Shown piece by piece: positions 1 through 8,963 of a stretch of DNA of 52,199 nucleotides; position 1 is the first letter of the stretch, and the number at the start of each line of letters is the position of its first letter. The translations under genes were made by a program, and so were the position numbers. The stretch comes from Pseudolabrys sp. (GTDB lineage Bacteria > Pseudomonadota > Alphaproteobacteria > Rhizobiales > Xanthobacteraceae): assembly GCA_030655215.1 (NCBI GenBank), contig JAURVZ010000032.1, forward strand, positions 1 through 52,199, given 5' to 3'. The notes beneath the pieces were generated by a model, which saw nothing but the letters and a program-made list of their open reading frames with translations, ran no database searches and was not told the origin of the DNA.

Positions 1-810
1 GCCTCGCTGGCGCTGATGGATGCGGGCGTGCCGATGAAGCGCGCCACCGCCGGCATCGCCATGGGCCTCATCCTCGAAGGTGAGCGCTATGCGGTTCTGT
101 CCGACATCCTCGGCGACGAAGATCATCTCGGCGACATGGACTTCAAGGTCGCCGGCACCGAGGAAGGCATTACCTCGCTGCAGATGGACATCAAGATCGC
201 CGGCATCACCGAAGAGATCATGAAGGTTGCGCTTGGCCAGGCCAAGGACGGCCGTCTGCACATCCTCGGCGAAATGTCGAAGGCACTCACCACGGCGCGC
301 GCCGAACTCGGTGAACACGCCCCGCGCATCGAGATGTTCAAGATCCCGACCGACAAGATCCGTGAAGTGATCGGCACCGGCGGCAAGGTGATCCGCGAGA
401 TCGTCGAAAAGACCGGCGCCAAGATCAACATCGAGGACGACGGTTCGGTGAAGGTTGCGTCGAGCGATGGCGAGTCGATCAAGGCCGCGATCAAGTGGAT
501 CAAGTCGATCACCAACGATCCGGAAGTCGGTACGATCTATGACGGCACCGTGGTCAAGACCATGGACTTCGGCGCTTTCGTCAACTTCTTCGGCGCCAAG
601 GACGGCCTCGTGCACATCAGCCAGCTCTCGGCCGGCCGCGTGAACAAGGTCACCGACGTCGTCAAGGAAGGCGACAAGGTCAAGGTCAAACTCCTGGGCA
701 TGGACGATCGCGGCAAAGTGCGTTTGTCGATGAAGGTTGTCGACCAGACCACCGGCGAAGATCTCGAAGGCAAGCAGGCGGCGGGCGATGCCCAGCCGGC
801 GGCGGAATAG
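1..810 (+). CDS. pnp: Polyribonucleotide nucleotidyltransferase (PNPase), C-terminal part
   Basis: 3'-to-5' phosphorolytic exoribonuclease, a core part of RNA turnover in the cytoplasm. The reading frame is open from base 1, so the 5' part lies outside the window; the first in-frame ATG at 16 is internal. Visible in order: the end of the second RNase PH domain ([15 protein letters not shown], then [19 protein letters not shown], which holds the conserved aspartates of the catalytic core), a KH domain with the IGTGGKVI loop, and an S1 RNA-binding domain ([21 protein letters not shown]). The C-terminal tail is short and Ala/Gly-rich. Stop TAG at 808-810, followed by a strong hairpin terminator. 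Identification is secure; only the 5' end is missing. Confidence 0.97.
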   Translation, partial: ASLALMDAGVPMKRATAGIAMGLILEGERYAVLSDILGDEDHLGDMDFKVAGTEEGITSLQMDIKIAGITEEIMKVALGQAKDGRLHILGEMSKALTTARAELGEHAPRIEMFKIPTDKIREVIGTGGKVIREIVEKTGAKINIEDDGSVKVASSDGESIKAAIKWIKSITNDPEVGTIYDGTVVKTMDFGAFVNFFGAKDGLVHISQLSAGRVNKVTDVVKEGDKVKVKLLGMDDRGKVRLSMKVVDQTTGEDLEGKQAAGDAQPAAE

Positions 811-830
811 TCTTCACGCAGTATGAATTG

Positions 831-862
831 AAAAGGGCGGCCGATGTGGCCGCCCTTTTTTT
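831..862 (+). terminator. Rho-independent terminator of pnp
   Basis: Perfect 12-bp stem (AAAAGGGCGGCC / GGCCGCCCTTTT) with the 5-nt loop GATGT, running into a T tract. It lies between the pnp stop and the convergent hydrolase stop at 871. The A-rich left flank means it could also work on the minus strand. Confidence 0.92.
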
Positions 863-870
863 ATTTCTCG

Positions 871-1749
871 TTATGCTTTGAGAAATTCCAGCAGCAGCTT
901 GTTGACCGCCTCGGGATTTTCCCGCGTCGGAAAATGCCCGACGCCATCGATCACCACACGCCGATATCCGCCGGTGAATAACTTGTCCTTGCCTTCCGTC
1001 GTCGGCGGAATGGTGACCCCATCGGCGCCGCCCTGGATCATCAAGGTCGGCACCGAGATCGATTGGGCTGACATTGCGCGGCGATCCAAGTCTGCATAGC
1101 GCGGGTCCTTCGCCGTCTCGCCCCAACGCACCGTGTAAGAGTGCAGCGTGATCCCCGGCCAGTCTTCATTCTCGAATGACTTCGCCGTCGCGTCGAACTC
1201 CGCGTCGCTGAACCAGCCTTGCGGCGCCCAGGTTTCCCACATGATGCGGGCGAAGGCCTTCGGATCGCTGCGCACAGTTTCCCGGCCGCGCTCCGTCGCC
1301 ATGAACCACTGGTACCAATACAGCCGCACCTGCTCGAGCGCCGGCGTCGCCAGTTCGCCCGGCGCCCAGCCGACCGACAGGGCGGCGATGCGCGGCACGC
1401 GCTCCGGGCACACTGCGGCCAGCACATAGGCGATGCGCGCACCCCAGTCGTGACCGACCACCGAGAATGTCTTGAGGCCGAGCGCATCGGCGAAATCGAG
1501 CGCGTCCTGCGCCATCACCACATATTCGCCGGAGCGCACCGTCTCCGCCGGATGAAACGTGGTCGGCCCGAAGCCACGCAGGTACGGCACGACGGTGCGG
1601 AAGCCGGCCTGCTGCAGCGCCGGCGCGACGGCGTCATAAGTCCGCGGATCGTCCGGCCAGCCGTGCAGCAACAGCACCGGCGGCCCGTCCTTTGGCCCAC
1701 CGTCCTCATAGGCAATGCGCAGGGTTGGCGTCTCAGCGAACTGGGTCAT
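871..1749 (-). CDS. Alpha/beta-fold hydrolase (epoxide hydrolase-like)
   Basis: Soluble alpha/beta hydrolase of about 292 residues. Visible motifs: the oxyanion-hole segment LLLHGWPDDPRTYD near residue 30, the nucleophile elbow VVGHDWGARIAY near residue 100 (the nucleophile is Asp, as in epoxide hydrolases and haloalkane dehalogenases, not Ser), a late acid near GGADGVTIP, and the catalytic His in GVGHFPTRENPE close to the C-terminus. A start 21 codons further upstream is possible. ATG at 1749 is preferred because GAGGAG sits 8 nt before it and homology-like sequence begins there. It is convergent with pnp and divergent from the micro-protein gene at 1891, so the 1798-1840 promoter region lies just upstream of it. 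The substrate cannot be told from sequence. Confidence 0.85.
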   Translation of the reverse strand: MTQFAETPTLRIAYEDGGPKDGPPVLLLHGWPDDPRTYDAVAPALQQAGFRTVVPYLRGFGPTTFHPAETVRSGEYVVMAQDALDFADALGLKTFSVVGHDWGARIAYVLAAVCPERVPRIAALSVGWAPGELATPALEQVRLYWYQWFMATERGRETVRSDPKAFARIMWETWAPQGWFSDAEFDATAKSFENEDWPGITLHSYTVRWGETAKDPRYADLDRRAMSAQSISVPTLMIQGGADGVTIPPTTEGKDKLFTGGYRRVVIDGVGHFPTRENPEAVNKLLLEFLKA

Positions 1750-1797
1750 TGGCTCACTCCTCGGCATGCCCCAACGATACCCAAAAACCCGCCTTTC

Positions 1798-1840
1798 TGT
1801 GACCCCGATCACAGCCCGCCCTCGTCCGGCGGCCTAGTGT
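1798..1840 (+). promoter_or_regulatory. CRP-type operator plus -10, class II layout (copy 1)
   Basis: TGTGA-N6-TCACA at 1798-1813 is an exact match to the E. coli CRP consensus (spacer CCCCGA). TAGTGT at 1835-1840 can serve as a -10, placing the site near -41.5 of a start around 1847. This is the spacing of class II CRP-activated promoters. The same operator and the same 21-nt gap to a -10-like hexamer recur exactly 466 bases downstream (2264-2306). It precedes the small membrane protein gene at 1891. Confidence 0.7.
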
Positions 1841-1890
1841 CCAATCATCGGGAACGAGCTTTTCCACCCGCGAACCAGGAGGGACGACAA

Positions 1891-2109
1891 ATGCCGAAGA
1901 CCATCATTCTCGCGATTTTCACCCTTTGCCTCGCGGTGGCGACCCTCGTGACCAATGTGGTCAGACCCTATGCCGGCGGTGTCGACAGCACCGCCTCGGC
2001 CGTCCCCGCCCAGGTCATGGCCCCGATCCCGGTGCGTGCGCCACTGCGCGCCCCGGGCCGCGGTCCGGTGCTGCAGGCTTCGACGACAGCGAGCCTGAAC
2101 GCCATTTGA
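1891..2109 (+). CDS. Small single-pass membrane/secreted protein, copy 1
   Basis: A 72-residue protein with no recognised domain. It starts MPKTIILAIFTLCLAVATLV, a hydrophobic helix that is either a membrane anchor or an uncleaved signal, followed by a Pro/Ala-rich tail with VMAPIPV. ATG at 1891 is set by the strong ribosome-binding site AGGAGGGA at 1877-1884. The N-terminus and the APIPV segment resemble the 47-residue protein at 2370, suggesting a local duplication. A CRP-type promoter lies upstream, and three hairpins, the last a clear terminator, follow. Probably co-regulated with its paralogue by the CRP/FNR protein at 2572. Function unknown. Confidence 0.7.
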   Translation: MPKTIILAIFTLCLAVATLVTNVVRPYAGGVDSTASAVPAQVMAPIPVRAPLRAPGRGPVLQASTTASLNAI

Positions 2110-2116
2110 ACCCCGT

Positions 2117-2175
2117 AGGGCTTCTTTCCCCAAGGAAGCCCTGCCCCGAGGGGCCTCTCCCCCAAGAGGCCCCTC
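2117..2175 (+). other. Two C-rich-loop hairpins downstream of the micro-protein gene
   Basis: Hairpin A (2117-2142) pairs AGGGCTTC with GAAGCCCT around a TTTCCCCAAG loop. Hairpin B (2148-2175) is an 11-bp perfect stem GAGGGGCCTCT / AGAGGCCCCTC around CCCCCA. Neither ends in a long T tract; the real terminator follows at 2204. They could stabilise the 3' end of the short mRNA or form part of a 3'-UTR-derived small RNA with C-rich loops. The structures are visible; the role is inference. Confidence 0.5.
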
Positions 2176-2203
2176 ACTCTTTCAGAACCTCCCCAACTCG
2201 ATG

Positions 2204-2230
2204 CGGCCCGCTTGCGGGCCGTTTTTTTTT
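2204..2230 (+). terminator. Rho-independent terminator after micro-protein copy 1
   Basis: 8-bp perfect stem CGGCCCGC / GCGGGCCG with a TT loop, followed by nine T residues. It separates the first micro-protein transcript from the second CRP-type promoter. Confidence 0.92.
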
Positions 2231-2263
2231 GGGAAGGCGAGCGGGCCTGGAAATGCAGCGTTT

Positions 2264-2306
2264 TGTGACCCCGGTCACAGCGCCGGACGGCGCCCCCTCA
2301 TAGATT
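2264..2306 (+). promoter_or_regulatory. CRP-type operator plus -10, class II layout (copy 2)
   Basis: TGTGA-N6-TCACA at 2264-2279 (spacer CCCCGG, one base different from copy 1) with TAGATT at 2301-2306 as the -10. The gap from operator to hexamer is 21 nt, the same as in copy 1, centring the site near -41.5. It drives the 47-residue protein at 2370 and perhaps the regulator gene at 2572, because no terminator lies between them. Confidence 0.72.
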
Positions 2307-2369
2307 GTTAACCATGGCAGCCGCCCGGCAATCGGTGCGGCGCCCGGTCAGGGAAAAGGGAGCGATATC

Positions 2370-2513
2370 GTGCGGAGCACTATTCTGATCAGCTTCACCT
2401 TCTTCGTGCTGGCGACGACCGCCTTTGCCGTCAATCTGGTGCGCCATCATCCGCAGCCGCTCAACGGCATCGATCCGCTGGCGCCGATCACCGTTAAAAT
2501 CGCATTGAGCTAA
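2370..2513 (+). CDS. Small single-pass membrane protein, copy 2 (47 aa, GTG start)
   Basis: A GTG-started reading frame, easily missed: MRSTILISFTFFVLATTAFA, then VNLVRHH and the end PLAPITVKIALS. The first 20 residues form one hydrophobic helix. AAAAGGGA at 2354-2361 gives an 8-nt spacing to GTG at 2370. The pattern M-x-x-T-I-hydrophobic-x3-F-T followed by a late APIxV is shared with the 72-residue protein at 1891, so the two look paralogous. It lies 58 bases upstream of the CRP/FNR gene on the same strand and behind a CRP-type promoter. Function unknown. Support comes from the ribosome-binding site, the frame and the similarity. Confidence 0.62.
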   Translation: MRSTILISFTFFVLATTAFAVNLVRHHPQPLNGIDPLAPITVKIALS

Positions 2514-2571
2514 ATAAAACATCTTGCCGCGCCTTCGCGAACCGCCGAACTTTTCTGCTAATCTGCCGGCC

Positions 2572-3255
2572 ATGACAGCAGCGCGGCCCGCCGGCACCAA
2601 TCTGTTATCCGATCTGCCGAGCCGCATGGCGTCAGGCCTGATGGCCGGCGCGACGCCGCGCAATCTCTCCGCCGACGAAGTGCTGTTCATGGCCGGCGAT
2701 CCCGGCGACGGGCTTTATCGCGTTGATGAAGGCCTGCTGAAAGTCAGCATCGCGTCGGCCAGCGGCGCCGAACGCATCCTTGCCATTCTCGGTCCCGGCT
2801 CGATCGTCGGCGATCTCGCCATCATCGATGGCCTGTCGCGCTCGGCCTCGGTGACGGCGTTACGCGACTGCAAGCTGAAGTTTCTCAGCCGCGCTGCGTT
2901 CGAGAAATTCGCCGCCGCCGAGCCGCAGGTTTACAAATATCTGCTCACCGTTATGGCAGCGCGCTTGCGCGATACCGATCAGATCGTTGCTGCGGGAAGC
3001 TTCCTGCCGCTCAAGGGCCGCGTCGCGCGCGCCTTGCTCGATCTTGCGCATGCTTTCGGCAATGATGTCGGCGCCGGCCGCATCGTCATTCGCCAGAAGC
3101 TCAGCCAGACCGACCTCGCCGCCATGGCCGGCATCGCGCGCGAGAATGTCAGCCGGATCATGAATGAATGGATCCGCGCCAAGGTGGTAACGCGTTTGTC
3201 CGGCTATTATTGCCTGGAGGATGTGAAGAAGCTGAAGCGCGAGATTGATGTGTAG
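2572..3255 (+). CDS. CRP/FNR-family transcriptional regulator, CRP-like
   Basis: 227-residue DNA-binding regulator. The N-terminal cyclic-nucleotide-binding fold (about residues 20-130) ends in the phosphate-binding cassette GDLAIIDGLSRSA. The RSA matches cAMP-binding CRP, with Asp in place of the usual Glu. No FNR-type iron-sulfur cysteine cluster is present. The C-terminal winged HTH contains ARENVSRIMNEW. Its R-E-x3-R spacing equals the E. coli CRP recognition helix (RETVGR), which reads TGTGA half-sites; two TGTGA-N6-TCACA sites lie within 800 bases upstream. ATG at 2572 is chosen over an upstream in-frame TTG. No ribosome-binding site precedes it and GCTAAT at 2557-2562 is a possible -10, so the mRNA may be nearly leaderless. 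Likely activator of the two micro-protein genes (inference). Confidence 0.87.
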   Translation: MTAARPAGTNLLSDLPSRMASGLMAGATPRNLSADEVLFMAGDPGDGLYRVDEGLLKVSIASASGAERILAILGPGSIVGDLAIIDGLSRSASVTALRDCKLKFLSRAAFEKFAAAEPQVYKYLLTVMAARLRDTDQIVAAGSFLPLKGRVARALLDLAHAFGNDVGAGRIVIRQKLSQTDLAAMAGIARENVSRIMNEWIRAKVVTRLSGYYCLEDVKKLKREIDV

Positions 3256-3263
3256 CGCTTCTC

Positions 3264-3400
3264 TTCACCCTCCCCTGAAGGGGGAGGGTCGTGAACGAAG
3301 TGAGCGGGGTGGGGTGAAACCCGCACGCCCGAAATTCACCCCACCCCGATCATTTTCGCTCACGCTCAAATGATCGACCCTCCCCCTCCAGGGGAGGGTA
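3264..3400. repeat. Rhizobial-type nested palindromic repeat
   Basis: Fills the gap between the regulator and oxyR. Outer arms around 3267-3290 and 3376-3399 are near-complementary (ACCCTCCCCTGAAGGGGG against CCCCCTCCAGGGGAGGGT). Inner arms GGGGTGGGGTGAA (3306-3318) and TTCACCCCACCCC (3335-3347) are perfectly complementary. Such short intergenic palindromes of the CCCTCCCC...GGGGTGGGG type are common and dispersed in Hyphomicrobiales genomes. As RNA it would fold strongly and could end both convergent transcripts. Confidence 0.8.
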
Positions 3401-3412
3401 AGGAAGCAAGCA

Positions 3413-4300
3413 TCACCGCCCCAACGCCTCTTTCACCACCGCACCTAACGCGGCGAAATCACCGCCGCGTGGCGATGTGCGTCGCCATGCAAGGCCCACA
3501 CTGCGTCCCGGCTCAGGCGCGGCAAACCGCAACAGCTTGACGCGCTCATCACGCAGCTCGGCATCGATCGCGACTTCCGGCACCAGAGTGACGCCATAGC
3601 CATTCGCCACCATTTGCATCACCGTTGTCAGTGATGTCGCGCCCAAGCCCGCCGGTTGATCGCGCCGCTTGGTGGCGCAAAACGCCAGAGCCTGATCGCG
3701 CAGGCAATGACCTTCCTCGAGCAGGATCAAGCGCCGCTGATCGACATCGGCCATGCCCACCTTCGCATGCGCCGGCAGAACATCGTCAGCCGGCACCGCG
3801 AGCAAAAACGCATCGTTGAACAGTGGCAGCGTCTCGACATCGGCGCCTTCCGCCGGCAGCGCCAGCATGACGCAATCGAGATCGCCGCCGCTTAGCTCAT
3901 CGAGCAATTGCTTCGTCAGTGTCTCGCGCACTTCCAGCCGCAGCAGCGGATACTGCGTCTGCAGCAACGGCAGCACGCGCGGCAAAATGTAAGGCGCCAG
4001 GGTCGGAATGATGCCGAGCTTGAGCGGCCCGCTCAGCACATCGCGATGGCGGGCGAAGTCGACGAGGTCGCGCGTCGAGGCCAGGATCTGCTCAGCCCGC
4101 CGGGCGACGTCGAGGCCCGTATCAGTCAGCGTAATATCGCCCGGCCGGCGCTCGACCAGTTCGGCGCCGATTTCCCGCTCCAACTCCCTGATCTGCATCG
4201 ACAAAGCCGGCTGGCTGACGGCGCAATCCTGCGCCGCCCGGCCGAAATGGCGGTGCCGGGCCAAGGAGGTCAAATAACGCAGCTGCCGCAAGGTGATAAT
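3413..4300 (-). CDS. oxyR: LysR-family peroxide sensor OxyR
   Basis: LysR-type regulator with an N-terminal HTH (LRQLRYLTSLARHRHFGRAA, then QPALSMQIRELE) and a substrate-binding-like C-terminal domain. Cysteines sit where peroxide-sensing OxyR has its pair (DCVMLALP and the LEEGHCLRDQALAFC segment; C-x7-C in the latter). It is divergent from katG, the classical OxyR target. Start choice: homology begins at ITLRQLRYL; the upstream in-frame TTG at 4348 would place the operator palindrome (4314-4336) inside the gene. AAGGA at 4309-4313 is 8 nt before an ATT codon at 4300, so ATT is the best-supported start, with TTG at 4291 as the alternative. Identity is firm; the start is not. Confidence 0.88.
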   Translation of the reverse strand: MITLRQLRYLTSLARHRHFGRAAQDCAVSQPALSMQIRELEREIGAELVERRPGDITLTDTGLDVARRAEQILASTRDLVDFARHRDVLSGPLKLGIIPTLAPYILPRVLPLLQTQYPLLRLEVRETLTKQLLDELSGGDLDCVMLALPAEGADVETLPLFNDAFLLAVPADDVLPAHAKVGMADVDQRRLILLEEGHCLRDQALAFCATKRRDQPAGLGATSLTTVMQMVANGYGVTLVPEVAIDAELRDERVKLLRFAAPEPGRSVGLAWRRTSPRGGDFAALGAVVKEALGR

Positions 4301-4313
4301 CGTTCCAATCCTT

Positions 4314-4336
4314 GTCGATAACCTATGCTTATCGAC
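4314..4336. promoter_or_regulatory. Perfect palindrome between oxyR and katG, likely OxyR operator
   Basis: GTCGATAA-N7-TTATCGAC, an 8-bp perfect inverted repeat spaced by CCTATGC. It contains the ATA(A/G)-N7-(C/T)TAT pattern expected for one OxyR dimer half of the tandem site. It sits 13 bases upstream of the proposed oxyR start and about 100 bases before katG, suited to autorepression and peroxide-dependent activation. A second imperfect inverted pair (GTTCCAAT near 4302, ATTGGAAC near 4363) flanks it. Confidence 0.75.
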
Positions 4337-4422
4337 GACACCCGGCAATACGATTAGACCTTATTGGAACCATTCCATATAAGCGTCGCAAGCGCGCGCT
4401 AGTCCTTTGCGAGCGCAGGTAG

Positions 4423-6657
<2,235 letters not shown>

Positions 6658-6675
6658 TCACCACTTCAAGACAAG

Positions 6676-6705
6676 AAAACGGCCGGGGAATTCCCGGCCG
6701 TTTTT
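6676..6705. terminator. Bidirectional terminator between katG and the molybdoenzyme operon
   Basis: 12-bp perfect stem AAAACGGCCGGG / CCCGGCCGTTTT with the 5-nt loop GAATT. A residues precede and T residues follow the stem, so it can act for katG on plus and for the minus-strand gene whose stop lies at 6707-6709. Confidence 0.9.
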
Positions 6706-6706
6706 A

Positions 6707-8953
6707 TTACAGAGCGTCGGTCGTATCGATCGACAATATCTTGTCGATGGTAATCGGGAAACTACGAACTCTCTTGCCAGTGGCATGGAAGATCGCATTG
6801 GAAATCGCTGCGGCGACGCCCACAATGCCGATCTCGCCAAGACCCTTGACGCCGAGCGGCGACACTTCCGGATCCGGCTCATCGACGAAGATCACGTCGA
6901 TATCGAACACATCGGCATGCGCCGGCACGTGATACTCGGCGAGACTGTGGTTCATAATGCGGCCGAGGCGATGGTCCATCAACGTATCTTCATGCAGCGC
7001 CATGCCCATGCCCATCACCACGCCGCCGAGAATCTGGCTGCGCGCAGTGAGCGGGTTGATGATACGGCCGCCGGCAACGGCGTTGACGACGCGTGTGACG
7101 CGCACAACGCCGAGCTCCTCATCGACCTTAACCTCGACGAACACCGCGCTGTGCGTATGCCGCGACTTGGTCATGTTGGTGATCATCGACGGCTTGGCCG
7201 TTTCCTCGGCTTCCAGCCACGGCTCACCGGAGGCGTGCAAAAGGTCCTGCAGCGAGATGCCAGTGGCCTTGCCGCGAACGCGCGCCTGGCCGTCAATAAA
7301 CTCGATCTGGTCGAATTTGGCATCGCCAAAGGGATTGCCCGGCACCTTCGAAGCGGCCTTGAACAGCTTCTCTCCGAGCGCGCGGCAAGCCAATTGCACC
7401 GCAGCGCCAACGGTCGCCGCCGTCCATGAGCCGCCTTCGATCGGCGACAGCGGCAGATCGGAGTCGCCGAGCTTTGCCGTCACGCGGTCCATCGGCAGGC
7501 CGAGCGTTTCGGCAGCGATCTGCGTCATGATCGTATAGGTGCCGGTGCCGATGTCGGACGTCGCCGAAGCAACCTCAAGCTGACCATTGGCACCGATGCG
7601 GGCGCGCACGGTGGCCACCGCCATCATCGCTTCCCACATTCCGGTCGCCATGCCCCAGCCGACAAGCTCGGTGCCATCCTTCATCGACCGCGGCGCCTGG
7701 CTGCGCTTTTCCCAGCCGAAGCGCGCGGCGCCTTCCTTATAGGCCGACATCAGCGCCTTGCTGGTGTAGGGCGTGTTATTCATCGCATCTTGTTCGCTGT
7801 AGTTCTTGATGCGCAGTTCCAGCGGATCGACGTTGGCGGCATAGGCCAGCTCGTCCATCGCCATCTCGAAAATATTCATGCCGGTCGCGGCGCCCGGCGC
7901 GCGCATGTCGCCCGGCGTGTGAATGTCGAGCGCTGCGATGTTGTAGTCGAACTTGGCGTTCTCGCACGCGTAGGCCGTGCCGCCCCAATTGACCACCGTC
8001 TCCATGAAATTCTCATAGCGCGACGTCGAGGTGGTCGCTTCGACCATCATCGCATTCATGCGACCGGTTTCATCGGACGCAAGCGACACGGTCTGCACCG
8101 CTTCCGGACGATGAACATGGCTGAACATCTGTTGGCGCGTCAGTGTCACGCGCACCGAGTGCTTCAATGTGGTCGCCGCCAAGGTCGCCATATACACCTG
8201 GTACTCAGGCCGCAACCCGGAGCCGAAGGCGCCACCGACGAAAGGATTGAGCACGCGGACCTTGTCTTTCGACAGGCCGAAGACGCTGGCCAGATATTTC
8301 TGGACGTTCTGCGATCCCTGGTTCTTGTCGTAGACGGTAATCTTGCCGTCGCCTTCCCAGACCACAGTCGTGGCGTTCAACTCCATCGGGTTATGGTGCT
8401 CGGAGACCATGTGATAGTCGTTGCTGACCTGCACCGGCAGGTCCTTATAGGCATTCGGCGCGTCGCCCCGATCCTTGAATGGCGTGTAGAACGCGCGCTT
8501 CTTCTTGGGAAAGAACCGGTCCGGCAAAGCGCTGACGAAATCGGTGTTGAAGTCTTCGCGCTCATATTCGATGTCGACAAGACCGACCGCATAGCGCGCG
8601 ATCTCGAACGTCTCGGCCACCAGCAGCGCGATCGGTTGCGCGTCGTACAGGATTTTGTCGTCATAGAGCGGACGCAGCGGCGAGCCCGGCGAGTCGCCGT
8701 CGTCCTTATAGCTGCGGTCGAACCAGGCCAGGTTCGGCCTGTTCTCGTGCGTGAAAACCTCGATCACGCCGGGCACTGCCAGCGCCGCCGTGGTGTCGAT
8801 CTTGGCAATGCGCCCCTTGGCGATCGTGGCGTTGATGACGAAGCCGTACAGCAGGCCTTCCACCGGATACTCAGCGGCATAGCGCGCCTGGCCGGTGACC
8901 TTGAGTTCGCCTTCAACGCGACGCTGCGGCATTCCGATTTCAACTTGAGCCAT
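6707..8953 (-). CDS. Xanthine dehydrogenase-family molybdopterin-binding subunit (PaoC/YagR type)
   Basis: Large catalytic subunit (748 residues) of a molybdenum hydroxylase. An N-terminal aldehyde-oxidase a/b hammerhead domain begins KVTGQARYAAEYPVEGLLYG. It is followed by the molybdopterin-cytosine-dinucleotide-binding region (GGAFGSGLRPEYQVYMATL; APGAATGMNIFEMAMDELA) and the C-terminal motif GVKGLGEIGIVG, which carries the catalytic Glu of the family. Length and sequence style match PaoC of the E. coli PaoABC aldehyde oxidase rather than CoxL. AAGGAAATCAAG precedes ATG at 8953. It is the last gene of a three-gene operon, 10 bases after the FAD subunit gene. Likely oxidises aldehydes or N-heterocycles; the exact substrate is unknown. 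Confidence 0.9.
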   Translation of the reverse strand: MAQVEIGMPQRRVEGELKVTGQARYAAEYPVEGLLYGFVINATIAKGRIAKIDTTAALAVPGVIEVFTHENRPNLAWFDRSYKDDGDSPGSPLRPLYDDKILYDAQPIALLVAETFEIARYAVGLVDIEYEREDFNTDFVSALPDRFFPKKKRAFYTPFKDRGDAPNAYKDLPVQVSNDYHMVSEHHNPMELNATTVVWEGDGKITVYDKNQGSQNVQKYLASVFGLSKDKVRVLNPFVGGAFGSGLRPEYQVYMATLAATTLKHSVRVTLTRQQMFSHVHRPEAVQTVSLASDETGRMNAMMVEATTSTSRYENFMETVVNWGGTAYACENAKFDYNIAALDIHTPGDMRAPGAATGMNIFEMAMDELAYAANVDPLELRIKNYSEQDAMNNTPYTSKALMSAYKEGAARFGWEKRSQAPRSMKDGTELVGWGMATGMWEAMMAVATVRARIGANGQLEVASATSDIGTGTYTIMTQIAAETLGLPMDRVTAKLGDSDLPLSPIEGGSWTAATVGAAVQLACRALGEKLFKAASKVPGNPFGDAKFDQIEFIDGQARVRGKATGISLQDLLHASGEPWLEAEETAKPSMITNMTKSRHTHSAVFVEVKVDEELGVVRVTRVVNAVAGGRIINPLTARSQILGGVVMGMGMALHEDTLMDHRLGRIMNHSLAEYHVPAHADVFDIDVIFVDEPDPEVSPLGVKGLGEIGIVGVAAAISNAIFHATGKRVRSFPITIDKILSIDTTDAL

Positions 8954-8963
8954 CTTGATTTCC

